A DNA stretch of 64,000 nt, taken from assembly GCA_027563935.2 (NCBI GenBank), contig CM050446.2, forward strand, positions 27,221,501-27,285,500, given 5' to 3'. The notes below the pieces were generated by a model. It was not told the origin of the DNA. It did not search any database and was given only the letters and a program-made list of their open reading frames with translations. The DNA is from Costus lasius. Taxonomy: Eukaryota; Streptophyta; Magnoliopsida; Zingiberales; Costaceae. This document shows, piece by piece, positions 47,801 through 57,185 of this stretch. The position numbers and the translations under genes are program-made. How positions within the stretch are numbered: the first letter of the stretch is position 1; every line of letters starts with the position of its first letter.

Positions 47801-50800
47801 TAAAAAGAGTCATTATTAACTTCAATGCAAGAACATATAACCAAAGATCAAGTACGTGTTTAAAGAACCACATAACAGAGGCTCTAGAATGGTATAACAA
47901 GCCCATTTTATCTAACATGTCCAAGTCACCAGTAATTATCTTATAGCGGAAAAGTTTAGTCTCAGATAAGGTACGCAAACCTTGACACCTTCATCAGCAT
48001 TATGAGTGTCCATCAGTGTCAAACTAAGAGACTCCAAAGTAATATCATCAGGAAAGCCACTCCAGACAGTGACTGACAGAGTACCAGGGTCCCCATCACA
48101 TAGCTCAAGTGGTGGACCAGGATTGCCAGAAAATGTGATCAGCGAAGAAACATCAAGGGGTACCGGATGCTTCATCTCGCTATGTGCAAGACGAACAACT
48201 TCTGACTGAAAAGCTTGCCGTTCTTTAGTCAAGAATAAGCCATCCTCCAGAGATAACAAGCGAACACAAGATGAGAGGTAGCCAGCTTGATCATTAAGAA
48301 TCTTCTGACATTCTGCAAGGTTCGGAAGAACTTCAGCCAAGAGGTCTTGCCATCCTTCCCCAGCATAGAGAGCACAAACCTTCTCATACGACTTGGCAGC
48401 CAAATCATAATTTCCATGCTTAAAGCATACAGCTGCAATCTCTCCATCAAGCACAACACCATGCCTCTTCCACCATGAACGATGATAATTATCCGCAGCA
48501 CCTTTTGTTAGTTCCATATATTTTTTCTGCAAGGAAATATCAATACAGAATCAACACTCAAAACATTGAATATATTAACCAAAATGTGGTTCTGCAGCTT
48601 TTAGAGAAGGAAACAAAAGAGAAACTGACCAGATGAATTATATTTCAATCAAATAACAAGAAAAGCCAAATTCCCAATTGGAGGTCATCTCAAGGTCCGC
48701 ATTGATTCATCTCTAGTAATCAGATAAGAACCATCTTATAGAGATGAAGGAATAGCTCAACAACAGGCCTGAGTTAAGTATTACTCAAGCAGTTAACAGT
48801 TACTATTGCATGCTTGATGAACTGTAAAATGGGGCTAATTTCCAGAACTACAAAATGTTTGAAATTATGTGTATTATCAAAAAGCAGAATAAAGTGGTCA
48901 TCTTTTAGTAGAAATGCAAGCTAATTTTCAGAAATGGTATTAAATGAAATGGGTAGCTCAACATTAGAGATCAAATTTTAGAAGGCATATTTACCTCAAA
49001 TTCCTCCAAAGAAGATAATGATTTCAACAATTCTGGATCAGTAATTGTATCTTTTAGTGCATGCTCTGCTGCGACATGGATTTCTGATAATCGCATAGGG
49101 CGATCTAGCGATGATGGGCCCTCATAATTTACTGGTCCAGAATAGGTTCGTAGCATAGGGTTTATTTGAACTTTGGCTGTAGGAGAGAATCGCTGTTGTC
49201 CATCTAGACCTGAACTGCCCATATAAGAAGTTACAAAAAATAAGAACAAAATTGTCCGTTAAAATGAATAATCTCACGGAACCAATTCAATGACAAGTAT
49301 TTCTTTTTTTTTTTCTCTAATTTCTAAATTCATTACCCATCAGGAGAACGGACTTCAAGTAACTCAGACATATTTCCAACAGAAAGGGAAGCCCTCCGTC
49401 GATTTGCCTCTCGTAGAAGTGAAGAAGGTTCTAGTGGCAATGGTTTTCTCTGAATATTAAAGTGCTTTGTTCTCGGATTTGCTTGAAGAATCATCTGCCC
49501 AGATAAACACTAGCATTATGCTACGTAACAACATGGTCTAGGCTGCATATAACACATGACTACATCGGAACCTACAGTTATCTATAACTAGTTGTCTATC
49601 ATGTGCGGGTTGAATGGAAAATCTCCCTATCTTTTGGGTACATAAAATTATCACAGATTTCTTTTTAATAAAAACGGAATTATGAACAAACAATACTTAA
49701 ACAAACTACTTCACTTTATTTATAATTATATAAGTTTGTAGGTAATATCTTTGTCAACTTTGCATAAATAGATTCAAAAAAAAAAACATCTTTTGGAACT
49801 TAATATAGATTACATGGCATGACAACCCTAAGCACAGACACCCAACCATATTAATGCAGGGCACATGCATATCTGTCAATTGTGTGCCTTACTTCATTGA
49901 ACAGCTTTTTGCAGACCCTACGAAACTCATCCTACACAAGGAACGCAAGTAGAATTTTTTTTCGTTTACATGTACATTGACTCTTTTGCATTATCAAACT
50001 TCAAGTTATTAAGATTTAATGCAATTTAATACAAAATATGTGGTGTTAAGTCTTTTCTAGGGGGGCTTAGTTATCTAGAGTTCACCTCAACCTAAATTCC
50101 ATCAATTAGAACAGTGACCAGCAAATAAAAGGCACCGAAGAAGTTTAGATGTACCTAGTAACTTCATTCATTGCAAGTGCAGAAATAACAAGACAAAATA
50201 AAATCTTTGAGGCTTTGAGCAACATATCGTTACAAGAAAGTTGTTGAAACCAAAGTTTTTAAAATTAGTCCAAACTAGTGTTTCAGTGTTGACCAAGTAA
50301 TAAGTTGAGCAAGGATCAGTTCTAAAAATGAAGATTGAGGCTCCTATTTCAATAGTGCTAGTGATTATCCCACAGTAGTTGTCTTCCACTGAGTAAAAGC
50401 ATTGCCCTTTTACAAAACTACTTGTATCATCTATGGACTAAAGGGTCTAGTCTAACAGAAATTGGCCCAAACTCCAAACAAGACTACAATTTAATCAAAC
50501 AACGTAAAATTCTCTTGTCTAGAAAAACAAAGACTTTTAGAGAAGTTAGATTAGCCCTTCTGATATGCTGAAATATTTTGATATCATACATGTCATTCAG
50601 AAAAGTAACAATGCAATATAAGGAAAGGCATAAACTTACCTTCTCCTTTTCAAGCACTCCATCTGAAGCATCTGGTGGGACGGCTGGCCAAATAGCTGGC
50701 TTTGGCCAAGATAACATGCTTAATGAAGCACTATTTGTTTCAAGATAAAAGAAGATGATATAAAAGGATAAGAATAATTTCAAATGTTTTCGTAGAAAAA

Positions 50801-53800
50801 CTAATTGGGTGAAATTCAAGGTTGTACCTGTTGACTGGACTTTTTTCTATTTCAACTCCAAACCCAACCATATATGCGAGTCTCATAAACTGCCATATAA
50901 TTTATTATAACAAAAAAGCTTCAAGGGTAATAATCCAGAAAATATTTATGGAGAACAACAGGCTGGACATGATAATTTTTAAGAAAATATTCGAGTGTAA
51001 CGTATCCACAGGGTTGAACAAAATTAGAAATTCACTTGAAACCCATGGAGCAAAACAATGAAGCTATCAGGATGGAATGATCAAACATCAGTGGAATAAT
51101 AAAATATCAATTGCCAAAATGCAGATCTCAGAAAATATTAAACATACAGAACCTCTGCGTCTCTAACTAGAACACCATCACATTTAGAATCCAAAATATT
51201 GCATATAGTTAAATTTTGCAAAAGATGATATAGTGAAGAAATAAGATTCATCTTCCAACAACTATCATGCAGACCTTACTAGAGTAGCTATTTTAAAGAA
51301 AGAAAGAAAGAAAAAAAGAAAAAATCAATAAGGGCAGCAAAAAATCTTTAACTCAACTTTGGTCTAAGCCTGAAAGTCCTCTTCTTATTATAAATCATAA
51401 TGATAAAATACTCCTGCTGAAGACAGCAAACTTGTCTGGCTAATTAATTGTAAGAATCAAGCATTACCTTAATTCGGCAAAGTGCATGGAGATCCCCATG
51501 TAAACGATAGAATTCCTTCTCAATATCAGGTGTTGTAAGTCCATCACTAACTATCGAAGTCGAACTTATAATAGCTAAACAAGCAGTAATCACCCACACT
51601 TCACGTAAACAAAAAGGCAGGACATTCTGAAAGAACAGAAAAATGGAAGATGTATAGATAAACAGCCAGTAATTTTGGTATCAAAATGATATGATATAAT
51701 GCTAAAAAATCTTGATTGGTTGAACCACATACTTCATGCAACGCTAGTGTCTTTGAGAAGCTGATAATAAATGAAAAGCCCCTTGCAACAACTTCTACTG
51801 GACGACCTAATTTAAATAGTAGCTGCAAGATTTTGAAAAAAAGTAAGCAATAGCCTATTCATAGAATGGGGTAGTATAACTCATGAAAGGAGTGATGAAG
51901 TTCAACAATGAATATGCCTATAATATAACTACAACCTTAGTATAAGTGGAAAGAGTTAAAGAAGAAATACTGGAACTCTGAAAGGATTCTATTACTTCCA
52001 ACTAAAATTTCAGGTGACAATCAACATACAAAACTTTGAGTTTGATACTGACAAATATAGAGAAATTATGACATTTTAATTGCTTGACATTGCAAGATCA
52101 TAAATCTGTATAATGACATTAGGAAAATTTTTTAAAAATATCAAGTTACAGTCCTTATCAACTGAAAAAGTGAGAAAATCAGGTGAGACAAAACAGCACA
52201 TACTAGAGCAAATAAACAGACAAATAATCCTCAGTTTGTAAAAGTTGATTAAAACATAGCTCAATGTTTATTTAGGTTGGAAATATAGAATTTAAATATC
52301 AAAAAGCCAAGAACAACTCCATCAGTGAGCATGAACTTTGGCGTAAGCATCATAGAATTCATATATGATAGAGAATCAGATGTTCATCAGTTCTTCCCAA
52401 GTGATCATTCTAATGAAATTAGATAAACATTAGCTGCTATTTGAACTGCACAAACCTTCGATTGGCATGCAAATAGATACTGTCTGAATTCAAATTCTCT
52501 GAATGAATCATCCTGGACAATTTGAGACAATGGTTTGAATCCAGGCTTCAATAGAGCAGCCTGATCATCACCATGTTCCAATCCCCCAAAATCCCTTTGT
52601 TTACCCGCAGAGTTAACTGTATTGGCAAAAAAAACAAAAACAAAAACAAAAAACAAAAAACTAGTGATTGGACAAGAAATTAGATCAAGGAGTCTCTTGC
52701 GCACGGAAAAAGTAGAATAAATATAGTTTAGAGTTTAGACTATGCGCTAGAAAGCAACTTGAACACACAGCATATTAACACTAGCCGTGAAGTAACTATT
52801 GTTTTATATGTTGGTAGGGCATGTTCCTTGTCCAAGTAAATCGTAGAAACAAATCCATAGTTTTCCATCTCGATCAAATCTTATATGGATCAAAAACAAA
52901 TTGGCCAGGAGGTGTAAGTTATGCAACATGGGAAGGGAGTTTGAAGGAACAAGAACTGAGACAAAATATGCTTGAAGGCAGATGAAATCTATGTGGTATT
53001 GAAAAAAGAAGCTTTTGCAATGAACTGTTTGCCAAGTTAAATCTGGAGGAAAAAGGTAAAAAAAATAGTTAGGCATTTAACAGCATAACGGAATAGATGT
53101 TGCTACATGCCATATTAAAGTATGGAATGATCAGACCTCACTGAAATAATAAAACATCAATTGCCAAAATGCAGATAATTCTAGATATACTGAACCTCTG
53201 AGTGTCTAACTAGAACACCATCACATTCAGAATCCAAAATATTGCATATAGTTTAATTCGTATAAGACGATATAGTGAAGAAAATAGGATCCATCTTCCA
53301 ACGACTACCATGGAGACCTTACTAGAATAGCTATTTTAAAGAAAGAAGGAAAGAAAGAAAGAATCTAATGGCTCCAGATGCTAACCTCCTAACCAATTAA
53401 ATTAGCTCCACATTGCAATTAAAATGGCCTAAACAATCATATGAACCTAATGACTCAAAGATCCTGAGATCATCAAGTGATAGTTAGGTCCTAGGTTAAA
53501 ACCTCAGTGATGACATTCTTTGTGACAAAGACTAATCAAAAGAATGATGATTATGGGGATCATCATAGTCATAGTATGTAGGATATGCACCATGAGGAGA
53601 CATAAGATGTCACCTATCTTGATACCCTTTAGGTCCTAGCTTTTGCAATGAACTGTTTCCAAGTTAAATCTGGAGGGAACAAGTAAAAAAAATGAATAGG
53701 TGTTTAACAGCCTCTTGGCGATCACATTAACCAGATTATGAAGATGAAACCGAACTTAATTTATCAGTTAAACTCAGGAGTTCCAGCCAAGTCCTAACAG

Positions 53801-56800
53801 AGCTATCTGCGGGTGTGCAAGTTTCAAAAAAAAATGCATCATAACCAGACTGTATCAGGAAATATGACTAGAAAAAGCAAAAGCAAAGTTGTACCAATTT
53901 CTACACAAAAATTTGTAACTTGCAAATTGCAATTTCAAATGTCTACTTCTGTATTGCAAATTTGCAATCTGTACATGGAGAATAATAACATGTGCATAAA
54001 TCCATACAAAAATGTACAGATTAAAGTATGCTGGTTTCTGCAAGTGTGAGCTTGCATCTCAATGATGTGTTTTATGTGATAATGAACCTAACTAGGATCG
54101 TAGATTAAGAATCATAGGAAAAGATTTTGAATTTTACATTTAAAGCATTATAGAAAAGTTGAAAACTCTCAAAGAGAAAGAAAACTCATAATAACCTGTA
54201 TCTAAATAGCAAAGTTCAAGCTCATCATATTCTCGCAATGAATCTTCATAAAGATGGGCCATCTCAAACATGAAAGCCAAGCTCTCCTGTAAGAAAATGT
54301 TGAGGAATCAAATCCAGTGACAAATTGCACATATTAAATGTATCGGTCAAAATATGGTAATGAGTTTATTCTTCCTTAGTATCACAACTGGTACAAATAG
54401 ATCACAGTATCACACTAAGATATTGTACCTTCAGAATAAAGAAATTACAGAAATTCCAGAGAGGCGTTCGACGATGTTCACTCAGCTTCTTTATTTCATC
54501 CTCATAAAACTGAACGCGTCTATCCAATGTATTTCTGATAGATTCCACTATCTTAGCATCAAAGTCCTCCCAGAAGCTTGCATCAGCTCCATGTAAATCT
54601 AACTTGCAGCATCTGAAGAAAACATGAGGAAACCCTTGACCAAAGCATCACACAATAAAAATTTTCTTATAGTAGAGAAATAGTTCCAGGTTTCCAGGGG
54701 ATGTGATCCAACACTGAAGAAGACAATATTCATAAATGGCCACAAAAACATAGAACCTGAATGTTGGAGTATGGATTTTATAAGCTCAATGAACATTAAT
54801 GAAAATTTACTATGTACCTTTCCCTCTTTTTGGTGTTAAAATCAACCTCCAATCTAGCATAAACCTTTCTTGCCATCTTAGTTGCTTGATCATTGCTCGG
54901 ATGAGCCTTTGAAACAAATACAATGAACCATTCTCGATCCTCATTTTGTACAATTAATTTAAGCCTAGGCTTTAGAATTGTCTTGAACTCATCAAGATCC
55001 TGAAAGTTGGAATTATAGCAAACATGAAGTTGGAAACATAGAAGTAACAGGATTTCCAAATCTCAAACAATATAACACAACAATTTTTTAAATTAAAACA
55101 AATACCTCACAACTAACAAGGACAACAGTTGCATATGGTTCTCGAAACCAAAAAAGGTATTGCTCTTGGGGAAAACGGCTACGCAACCTTGAATCAGTGG
55201 TTAATATGAATTCGGATTGAAGGTTCTCCACATAAGCAGGATTCTTTGTCTTGTTATTTAAGCAAGCCTTTTTAAATGGCACGCGTTCCTCAAAACCTTC
55301 TTTTACAGCAGGCCACAAGTCACTCACATCTTCAACTGAAAAAGTGGAGAAACAAGAATTTTGTAGTTAATTCAAAATTGTTGAGGTAAATAAATGTTAG
55401 TCTTTCATCATCCATAATATGGAAAAAAGGACACAAGCATTTGAATCAACAAAAAATGTTTGTCACATGCTAAATAAATGTTAGTCTTTCATCATCCATA
55501 ATATGGAAAAAAGGACACAACCATTTGAATCAACAAAAAATGTTTGTCACATGCTCAATATCCTAATGGGAACATCCTGAAACAATGCAAATTCTCTCTA
55601 TTTGTCTCTTTGACTCAATTTCCTCTTCAATGTCTGCTTCTCTAATACTAATTCATGTTCCAATTTTTGCATCCAATTTACAAATTGAATAGTAAAGGTC
55701 ACTTGAAATAACTAGTCAATCAGTGAGACAATACTAGTTGGCTCATGTTGGCTCACAATACAATTCACCCTTCAATTGGCAAATTGAATAGTATAGATCA
55801 CTTGTAATAACTAGTAAGGTCTCACAATTAGTGACACAATGGTATTATATGGGCCCTTAACATTTTGGCTCACTTAGAAGGAATTACTGAGTTCAAGAAG
55901 TTGAATTGTATAATAAGTTTAGGTCTATTTCATAATGTTTCAAAACTTTGTGATAGCATGCAAGAAACTCTCGTTATCTCATAATCCATGCTAACCAAAA
56001 AGTAATATGATTGTGTTGCAATTTTCAATAAAAATTTGGCTATGCGAAGGGTGTGGTGGCATGCATTTACTGGGCACCAATTGAACCCAATGTCAAAAAT
56101 CATCAAAGAACAGTAAAAGCAACTCTCCAACATGTTTTGGCATCCATGAGGTTTTAAAACCCTTGAGCCAATTTTATGAGCACTTTCGCTCCTTGTCGCC
56201 ATTATGATGCAGAAAATGAATGATCAGAAACATAAAAGTGGTCCGGGTTAGTGTTAGGGCAATGTATATATGCATAAATTATGCAATCATATGTGAATTT
56301 CACTCCAGTTTGTCTTCTGTGACATAAAATAACATGACTTAAGATTCAATGTTCAATAGTTGGCTTACTATTTCATTGTTATCGCATTTGTTATTCTCTT
56401 AATCTTAGAACAAATTAGAAATTATTGATATATCTCAATTTAATTATTATTTGGAGTTTGAACTGGAATGAATCGCAAAGGCATGACAATATCATCATGA
56501 CACTTTGAATCGCATAGATCGACCAATGATAGACACAACTCTGTAACTAAGAAAGTACCCAAAAGGATTTCACACTAACTTTGAACTATTCAGAAAAAAA
56601 AAAGGCTGGCCATACTTTGATCTATATAACAAGTATCATAGAAAGAATAAACATAATGCATCCTCGAAGAGAGAACTAAGGATCGTATTGCAACCAAACA
56701 TCAAATCAATGTAATAGATACAGGGGAAGAAATATACTCGAACCAGAAGGATGCCCTAACTACTCCAACCATAGTCTCTGAATATGTGATCACAGAAAGC

Positions 56801-57073
56801 TAGACTGCAGATTTTGCAAACAAACAAGAAGAGAAAGACTTCACTGGAAATTCACCCCCACAAGGCAACAATGAAGACGCAGCACTTCAATTGCCAGATA
56901 CCAAATGAAGACGAGGGAGAGAATGAACCGAACGGGCGAAGATCGGAACAGATCTAGGGAATTGCAGATCTGTGAAGAAAATGAAGGGGGAGAGGAGGGG
57001 GGTTTGTACCTGCGACTACGAGGCGATCCGAGGTGTTCTTAATGGCCTGGAACTGGGCGAGGTAATTGGCCAT
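14051..57073 (-). CDS. TRS130: TRAPP complex subunit TRS130/TRAPPC10 homologue (21 exons, 43-kb gene)
   Basis: Exons, 5' to 3': 57010-57073, 55106-55335, 54818-54999, 54429-54612, 54196-54286, 52456-52616, 51733-51822, 51468-51626, 50828-50889, 50640-50730, 49337-49494, 48995-49214, 47981-48526, 47467-47679, 46867-47251, 46692-46782, 46514-46598, 45530-45719, 36363-36649, 14319-14409, 14051-14226. All splice phases agree and the sum is 3756 nt: 1251 aa plus stop, close to the Arabidopsis protein (CLUB/AtTRS130, about 1260 aa). It starts MANYLAQFQAIKN; central landmarks are LTKGAADNYHRSWWKRHG and CALYAGEGWQDLL; the C-terminus has GYVRPPQLGLPG and ends SSSYCIPA. In plants and yeast this subunit acts in TRAPPII, which regulates Rab-A/Ypt31 GTPases and membrane traffic at the trans-Golgi and in cytokinesis. 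No frame damage seen. Introns 18 and 19 are swollen by transposons. Intron 16 appears GC-AG. Confidence 0.95.
14410..15826. other. Intron 19, repeat-poor part
   Basis: The first 650 bp are AT-rich. About 15070-15800 is GC-richer and has the look of old repeat sequence, but no element ends or protein similarity were recognised. A 95-codon frame at 15074-15361 has no recognisable features. Confidence 0.4.
15827..15954 (-). repeat. 3' LTR of copia A
   Basis: 128 bp, aligned end to end with 24386-24513. The adjacent polypurine tract CTTGAGGGGGAG (minus strand) occupies 15955-15966. Confidence 0.87.
15962..18264 (-). pseudogene. Copia A pol remnant: integrase end, reverse transcriptase, RNase H
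   Basis: The open frame at 15962-16900 (312 codons) carries the RT C-terminal part (LGKPKYFLGIEF, RRLVGKLIYLIVTRPDISYS) and RNase H (YVDADYAGDIDDRRSITGYC, then DNQAVIFIANN and KTKHIEVDCHFI). The RT start is in another frame near 17222-17641 (WYAAMETEMDALR, CKWVYTIK, KARLVAKG). The integrase end is at 18049-18264. Frame changes around 16900-17220 and many stops at 17641-18150 make it non-functional. Confidence 0.85.
18049..18264 (-). repeat. 216-bp inverted duplication, arm 1 (integrase segment)
   Basis: Reverse complement of 20139-20354; by eye one mismatch in 216 bp. It encodes part of the copia integrase core. It borders the inverted block and marks one junction. Confidence 0.95.
18265..18519 (+). 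mobile_element. Detached end of the hAT element
   Basis: The segment ends ...GACAAGCTTG at 18519, immediately followed by GTCTAATT (18520-18527). The same 8 bp, as its complement AATTAGAC, follows the other hAT end at 23667. The terminal words CAAGCTTGTCA and CAAGGTTATCA match in 9 of 11 positions. It contains repeated GACTCG/CGAGTC words. Best read as one end of the same insertion, separated by an inversion. Confidence 0.75.
18520..20354 (+). pseudogene. Copia A gag, protease and integrase part, inverted relative to its LTRs
   Basis: Plus-strand remnant. From 18520 it continues the gag frame (NYLLWARA), followed by typical copia gag sequence (HNTAKEVWDALA, YEEILLM) with many stops to about 19060. 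Protease at about 19370-19420 has WIFDSGATSHMSG. The integrase core follows at about 19920-20354 (FVTFINDHSHMCWLF, CSLKVVHSDNA). Multiple stops show decay. It ends inside the 216-bp inverted repeat. Confidence 0.83.
20139..20354 (+). repeat. 216-bp inverted duplication, arm 2
   Basis: Partner of 18049-18264, same length, one mismatch seen. Similarity stops abruptly at both ends. Confidence 0.95.
20398..20427 (+). repeat. 30-base poly-C run
   Basis: An uninterrupted run of 30 C preceded by CCCCACCCC. Such runs are prone to sequencing and assembly error, and this one sits 44 bp from an inversion junction. Confidence 0.95.
20918..23314 (+). pseudogene. hAT transposase (BED finger, DUF659, C-terminal dimerisation domain)
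   Basis: Likely coding parts: 20918-22319, 22392-22788 and 22886-23314, about 740 aa. N-terminal BED-type finger: CKFC...HH (residues 36-56). The DUF659/RNase H-like core has SDGWTD (first Asp) and ITDNAANYKAA (second Asp), then WTPCAAHCIDLIL. The C-terminal hATC part has CERNWSVFE (Glu and Trp). An acidic tail (DEINEEDEESDED) ends the protein. One frameshift lies at about 21362-21375, at or near a run of seven T: the N-terminal frame ends at 21433 while the conserved frame is the one entered at 21421. The first intron starts with AT instead of GT; the second is GT-AG. Recently active in appearance but probably disabled. Confidence 0.85.
23668..23749 (-). pseudogene. N-terminal start of the copia A gag
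   Basis: On the minus strand an ATG at 23747-23749 opens a short frame ending KLDGSN at the hAT junction. The frame resumes in phase at 18520 after one copy of the 8-bp target duplication. The region 23750-24373 would be the element's leader; it has repeated CTTCACTCT/GGCGGAAGGCGT words. Confidence 0.8.
24374..24385 (-). other. Primer-binding site of copia A
   Basis: TGGTATCAGAGG on the minus strand, exactly abutting the LTR. Complementary to the initiator-Met tRNA 3' end. Confidence 0.88.
24386..24513 (-). repeat. 5' LTR of copia A
   Basis: 128 bp, begins TGTTAGAAGC and ends CAACA on the minus strand. Confidence 0.87.
24519..26950. other. Intron 19, unassigned
   Basis: Mostly AT-rich. A pyrimidine-rich tract with CCACCACCATCCTC-like words lies at about 25250-25630. 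No gene or element ends recognised. Confidence 0.45.
26960..28290. mobile_element. Non-autonomous element with GGATC-rich ends, copy 1
   Basis: Similar throughout to 28567-29744 in the same orientation and more weakly to 43960-44730. Both end zones contain GATCCTA/AGGATC words like the subterminal region of the hAT at 23.6 kb, and it ends ...TAATAACTTTG. Boundaries are approximate. It has no coding capacity. A 111-bp insertion with 8-bp flanking repeats sits inside it. Confidence 0.5.
27242..27352. mobile_element. 111-bp insertion flanked by ATTTTAAT
   Basis: Present in copy 1 of the GGATC family but missing at the matching place in copies 2 and 3. Flanked by ATTTTAAT at 27234-27241 and 27353-27360, an 8-bp duplication as made by hAT elements. 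The right end is ...AAAACCTTG; the left end does not match it well. Confidence 0.5.
28567..29744. mobile_element. Non-autonomous hAT-like element with GGATC-rich ends, copy 2
   Basis: Begins CAAGCTTATTA and ends AACAACCTTG, both like the hAT ends at 18519 and 23667 (CAAGCTTGTCA, CAAGGTTATCA). Subterminal GATCCTA/TAGGATC words. No ORF. Target duplications are not clear. It may be mobilised by the same transposase family. Confidence 0.55.
29745..30494. other. Intron 19, unassigned
   Basis: AT-rich with scattered copia-like words but no end or frame I can defend. Confidence 0.35.
30500..30641 (+). repeat. 5' LTR of copia B
   Basis: 142 bp. Clearly diverged from the 3' LTR, so the insertion is not recent. 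Confidence 0.88.
31008..31330 (+). repeat. 161-bp tandem duplication in copia B
   Basis: Two adjacent copies starting at 31008 and 31169, both opening TTGAG(A/G)TATTCTCCCTGC. They differ at multiple positions. Located in the gag/leader part. Confidence 0.85.
33350..34105. mobile_element. Unclassified insertion splitting the copia B reverse transcriptase
   Basis: RT similarity stops at about 33335 and resumes at about 34105. The intervening sequence has CCAAGGTTC near its left side and AACCTTGG near 34070, and three imperfect copies of ATGGAAGCTCGCAATGAGCC at 33600, 33671 and 33719. It includes words such as GTACCGGATGGAAC typical of short plant repeats. Exact ends and class unresolved. Confidence 0.45.
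34921..35520 (+). repeat. About 303-bp tandem duplication of the RNase H end
   Basis: Copies start at 34921 and 35224 with GTGAAATGTTGT, share the segment that encodes KTKHIE-like sequence, and both reach CTAGGCATGATAGA. They are moderately diverged. Confidence 0.8.
35533..35667 (+). repeat. 3' LTR of copia B
   Basis: 135 bp, preceded by the polypurine tract and followed by the AATCT duplication. Confidence 0.88.
35673..36362. other. Intron 19, proximal part
   Basis: No element recognised between copia B and exon 19. Confidence 0.45.
36363..36649 (-). CDS. TRS130: TRS130 exon 19
   Basis: Isolated 287-bp exon between two giant introns. It encodes SILNIMYGISGDRSNGAHAP and KPVLDPYVAVGF...RVGQLIDMKWRVERL, strongly conserved in plant TRS130. 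Donor AAA|GTAAGT is near-consensus. Its isolation makes it easy to miss in gene prediction. Confidence 0.94.
36650..37314. other. Intron 18, AT-rich part
   Basis: Very AT-rich, many AAATA/TAAAA words. Nothing recognised. Confidence 0.5.
37315..37830 (-). pseudogene. Copia C gag fragment
   Basis: Minus-strand frame with copia gag (UBN2-type) sequence: LRSILEKDKLVGTNFMD, a stop where Trp is usual, then VACLMLTTMTPKLQ, FEAQARTKRYD, VLKIIGYVDHLKRLGHTID. It ends at TDLIL at the low end, where the element is cut off. The rest of pol is absent. Confidence 0.78.
37831..39267 (-). mobile_element. Leader region of copia C
   Basis: Between the gag start and the primer site. Contains CCCACGAGGGTGGG at about 37930 and again at 38225. 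No other feature. Confidence 0.5.
39268..39279 (-). other. Primer-binding site of copia C
   Basis: TGGTATCAGAGG on the minus strand, 1 nt from an LTR end TTCCCAACA at 39281. Confidence 0.82.
39281..41140 (-). repeat. 5' LTR of copia C (outer edge approximate)
   Basis: Starts at 39281 next to the primer site and extends at least to about 41.1 kb; the outer end is not fixed because no second LTR is in the window. Reading frames at 39462-39827 lie within it and are not genes. Confidence 0.6.
40491..40670. repeat. 104-bp partial tandem duplication within the copia C LTR
   Basis: The segment beginning ATATCCGATTG recurs at 40491 and 40595 with few changes. The second copy is about 75 bp long. 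Confidence 0.85.
41395..41720. repeat. Roughly 51-bp minisatellite with a palindromic core
   Basis: At least five degenerate units with the core TGTCGTGCAACGACATGTCC at about 41408, 41458, 41508, 41560 and 41608, then more decayed units to 41720. Inside each core GTCGT and ACGAC can pair. The unit length is near a multiple of three, which keeps frames open on both strands; these are not genes. Confidence 0.75.
41721..43200. other. Intron 18, unassigned
   Basis: Old repeat-like sequence, no ends or protein similarity recognised. Confidence 0.4.
43430..43860. repeat. Pyrimidine-rich minisatellite
   Basis: Repeats of CCCTTCTCCCTCCTAGCGA spaced about 30 bp, e.g. around 43515, 43548 and 43580, with shorter derivatives to 43860. 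The 118-codon frame here is only the repeat read as Pro/Ser/Leu. Confidence 0.8.
43960..44730. mobile_element. Non-autonomous element with GGATC-rich ends, copy 3
   Basis: Starts near CCTTGTAGGATTGTATC and shares with copies 1 and 2 the block AGTAACCAGCAATAAAAGATAA and the pattern of AGGATC/GATCCTA words at both ends. Shorter than the others; boundaries approximate. Confidence 0.5.
44824..44867. repeat. (TA)n microsatellite
   Basis: About 22 uninterrupted TA units in TRS130 intron 18. Confidence 0.95.
45901..46032. repeat. TRS130: 66-bp tandem duplication in TRS130 intron 17
   Basis: Two copies starting at 45901 and 45967, differing at one base seen (AATAATAA/AATACTAA). A recent event. Confidence 0.92.
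51066..51312. repeat. Intronic duplication, copy in TRS130 intron 8
   Basis: Direct repeat of 53117-53364, clearly similar over about 245 bp (common words: ATCAATTGCCAAAATGCAGA, ACTAGAACACCATCACATT, GCTATTTTAAAGAAAGAA). No terminal repeats seen. Confidence 0.85.
53009..53711. repeat. Duplicated 74-bp segment within TRS130 intron 5
   Basis: 53009-53083 and 53638-53711 share AGCTTTTGCAATGAACTGTT and the sequence that follows, with small differences. Confidence 0.8.
53117..53364. repeat. Intronic duplication, copy in TRS130 intron 5
   Basis: Partner of 51066-51312 about 2 kb away in the same orientation. Confidence 0.85.
55387..55554. repeat. 84-bp tandem duplication in TRS130 intron 1
   Basis: Two copies starting at 55387 and 55471, differing by about two bases. 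Confidence 0.92.
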
Positions 57074-57170
57074 GGAGGTGGCGATCACCGGGATCGCATT
57101 CGCCGGCGGCAGTCGGGCTGACGAGATCGCCCGGGAGCCGCGACGACGAACGATGTCTCGCTCACTGAAT

Positions 57171-57184
57171 GTCTAAATATAGAG
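57171..57184 (-). promoter_or_regulatory. TRS130: Possible TATA element of TRS130
   Basis: Minus-strand CTCTATATTTAGAC about 100 bp upstream of the start codon at 57073. Position and composition fit a plant TATA box. The leader between is GC-rich. Confidence 0.4.
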
Positions 57185-57185
57185 G

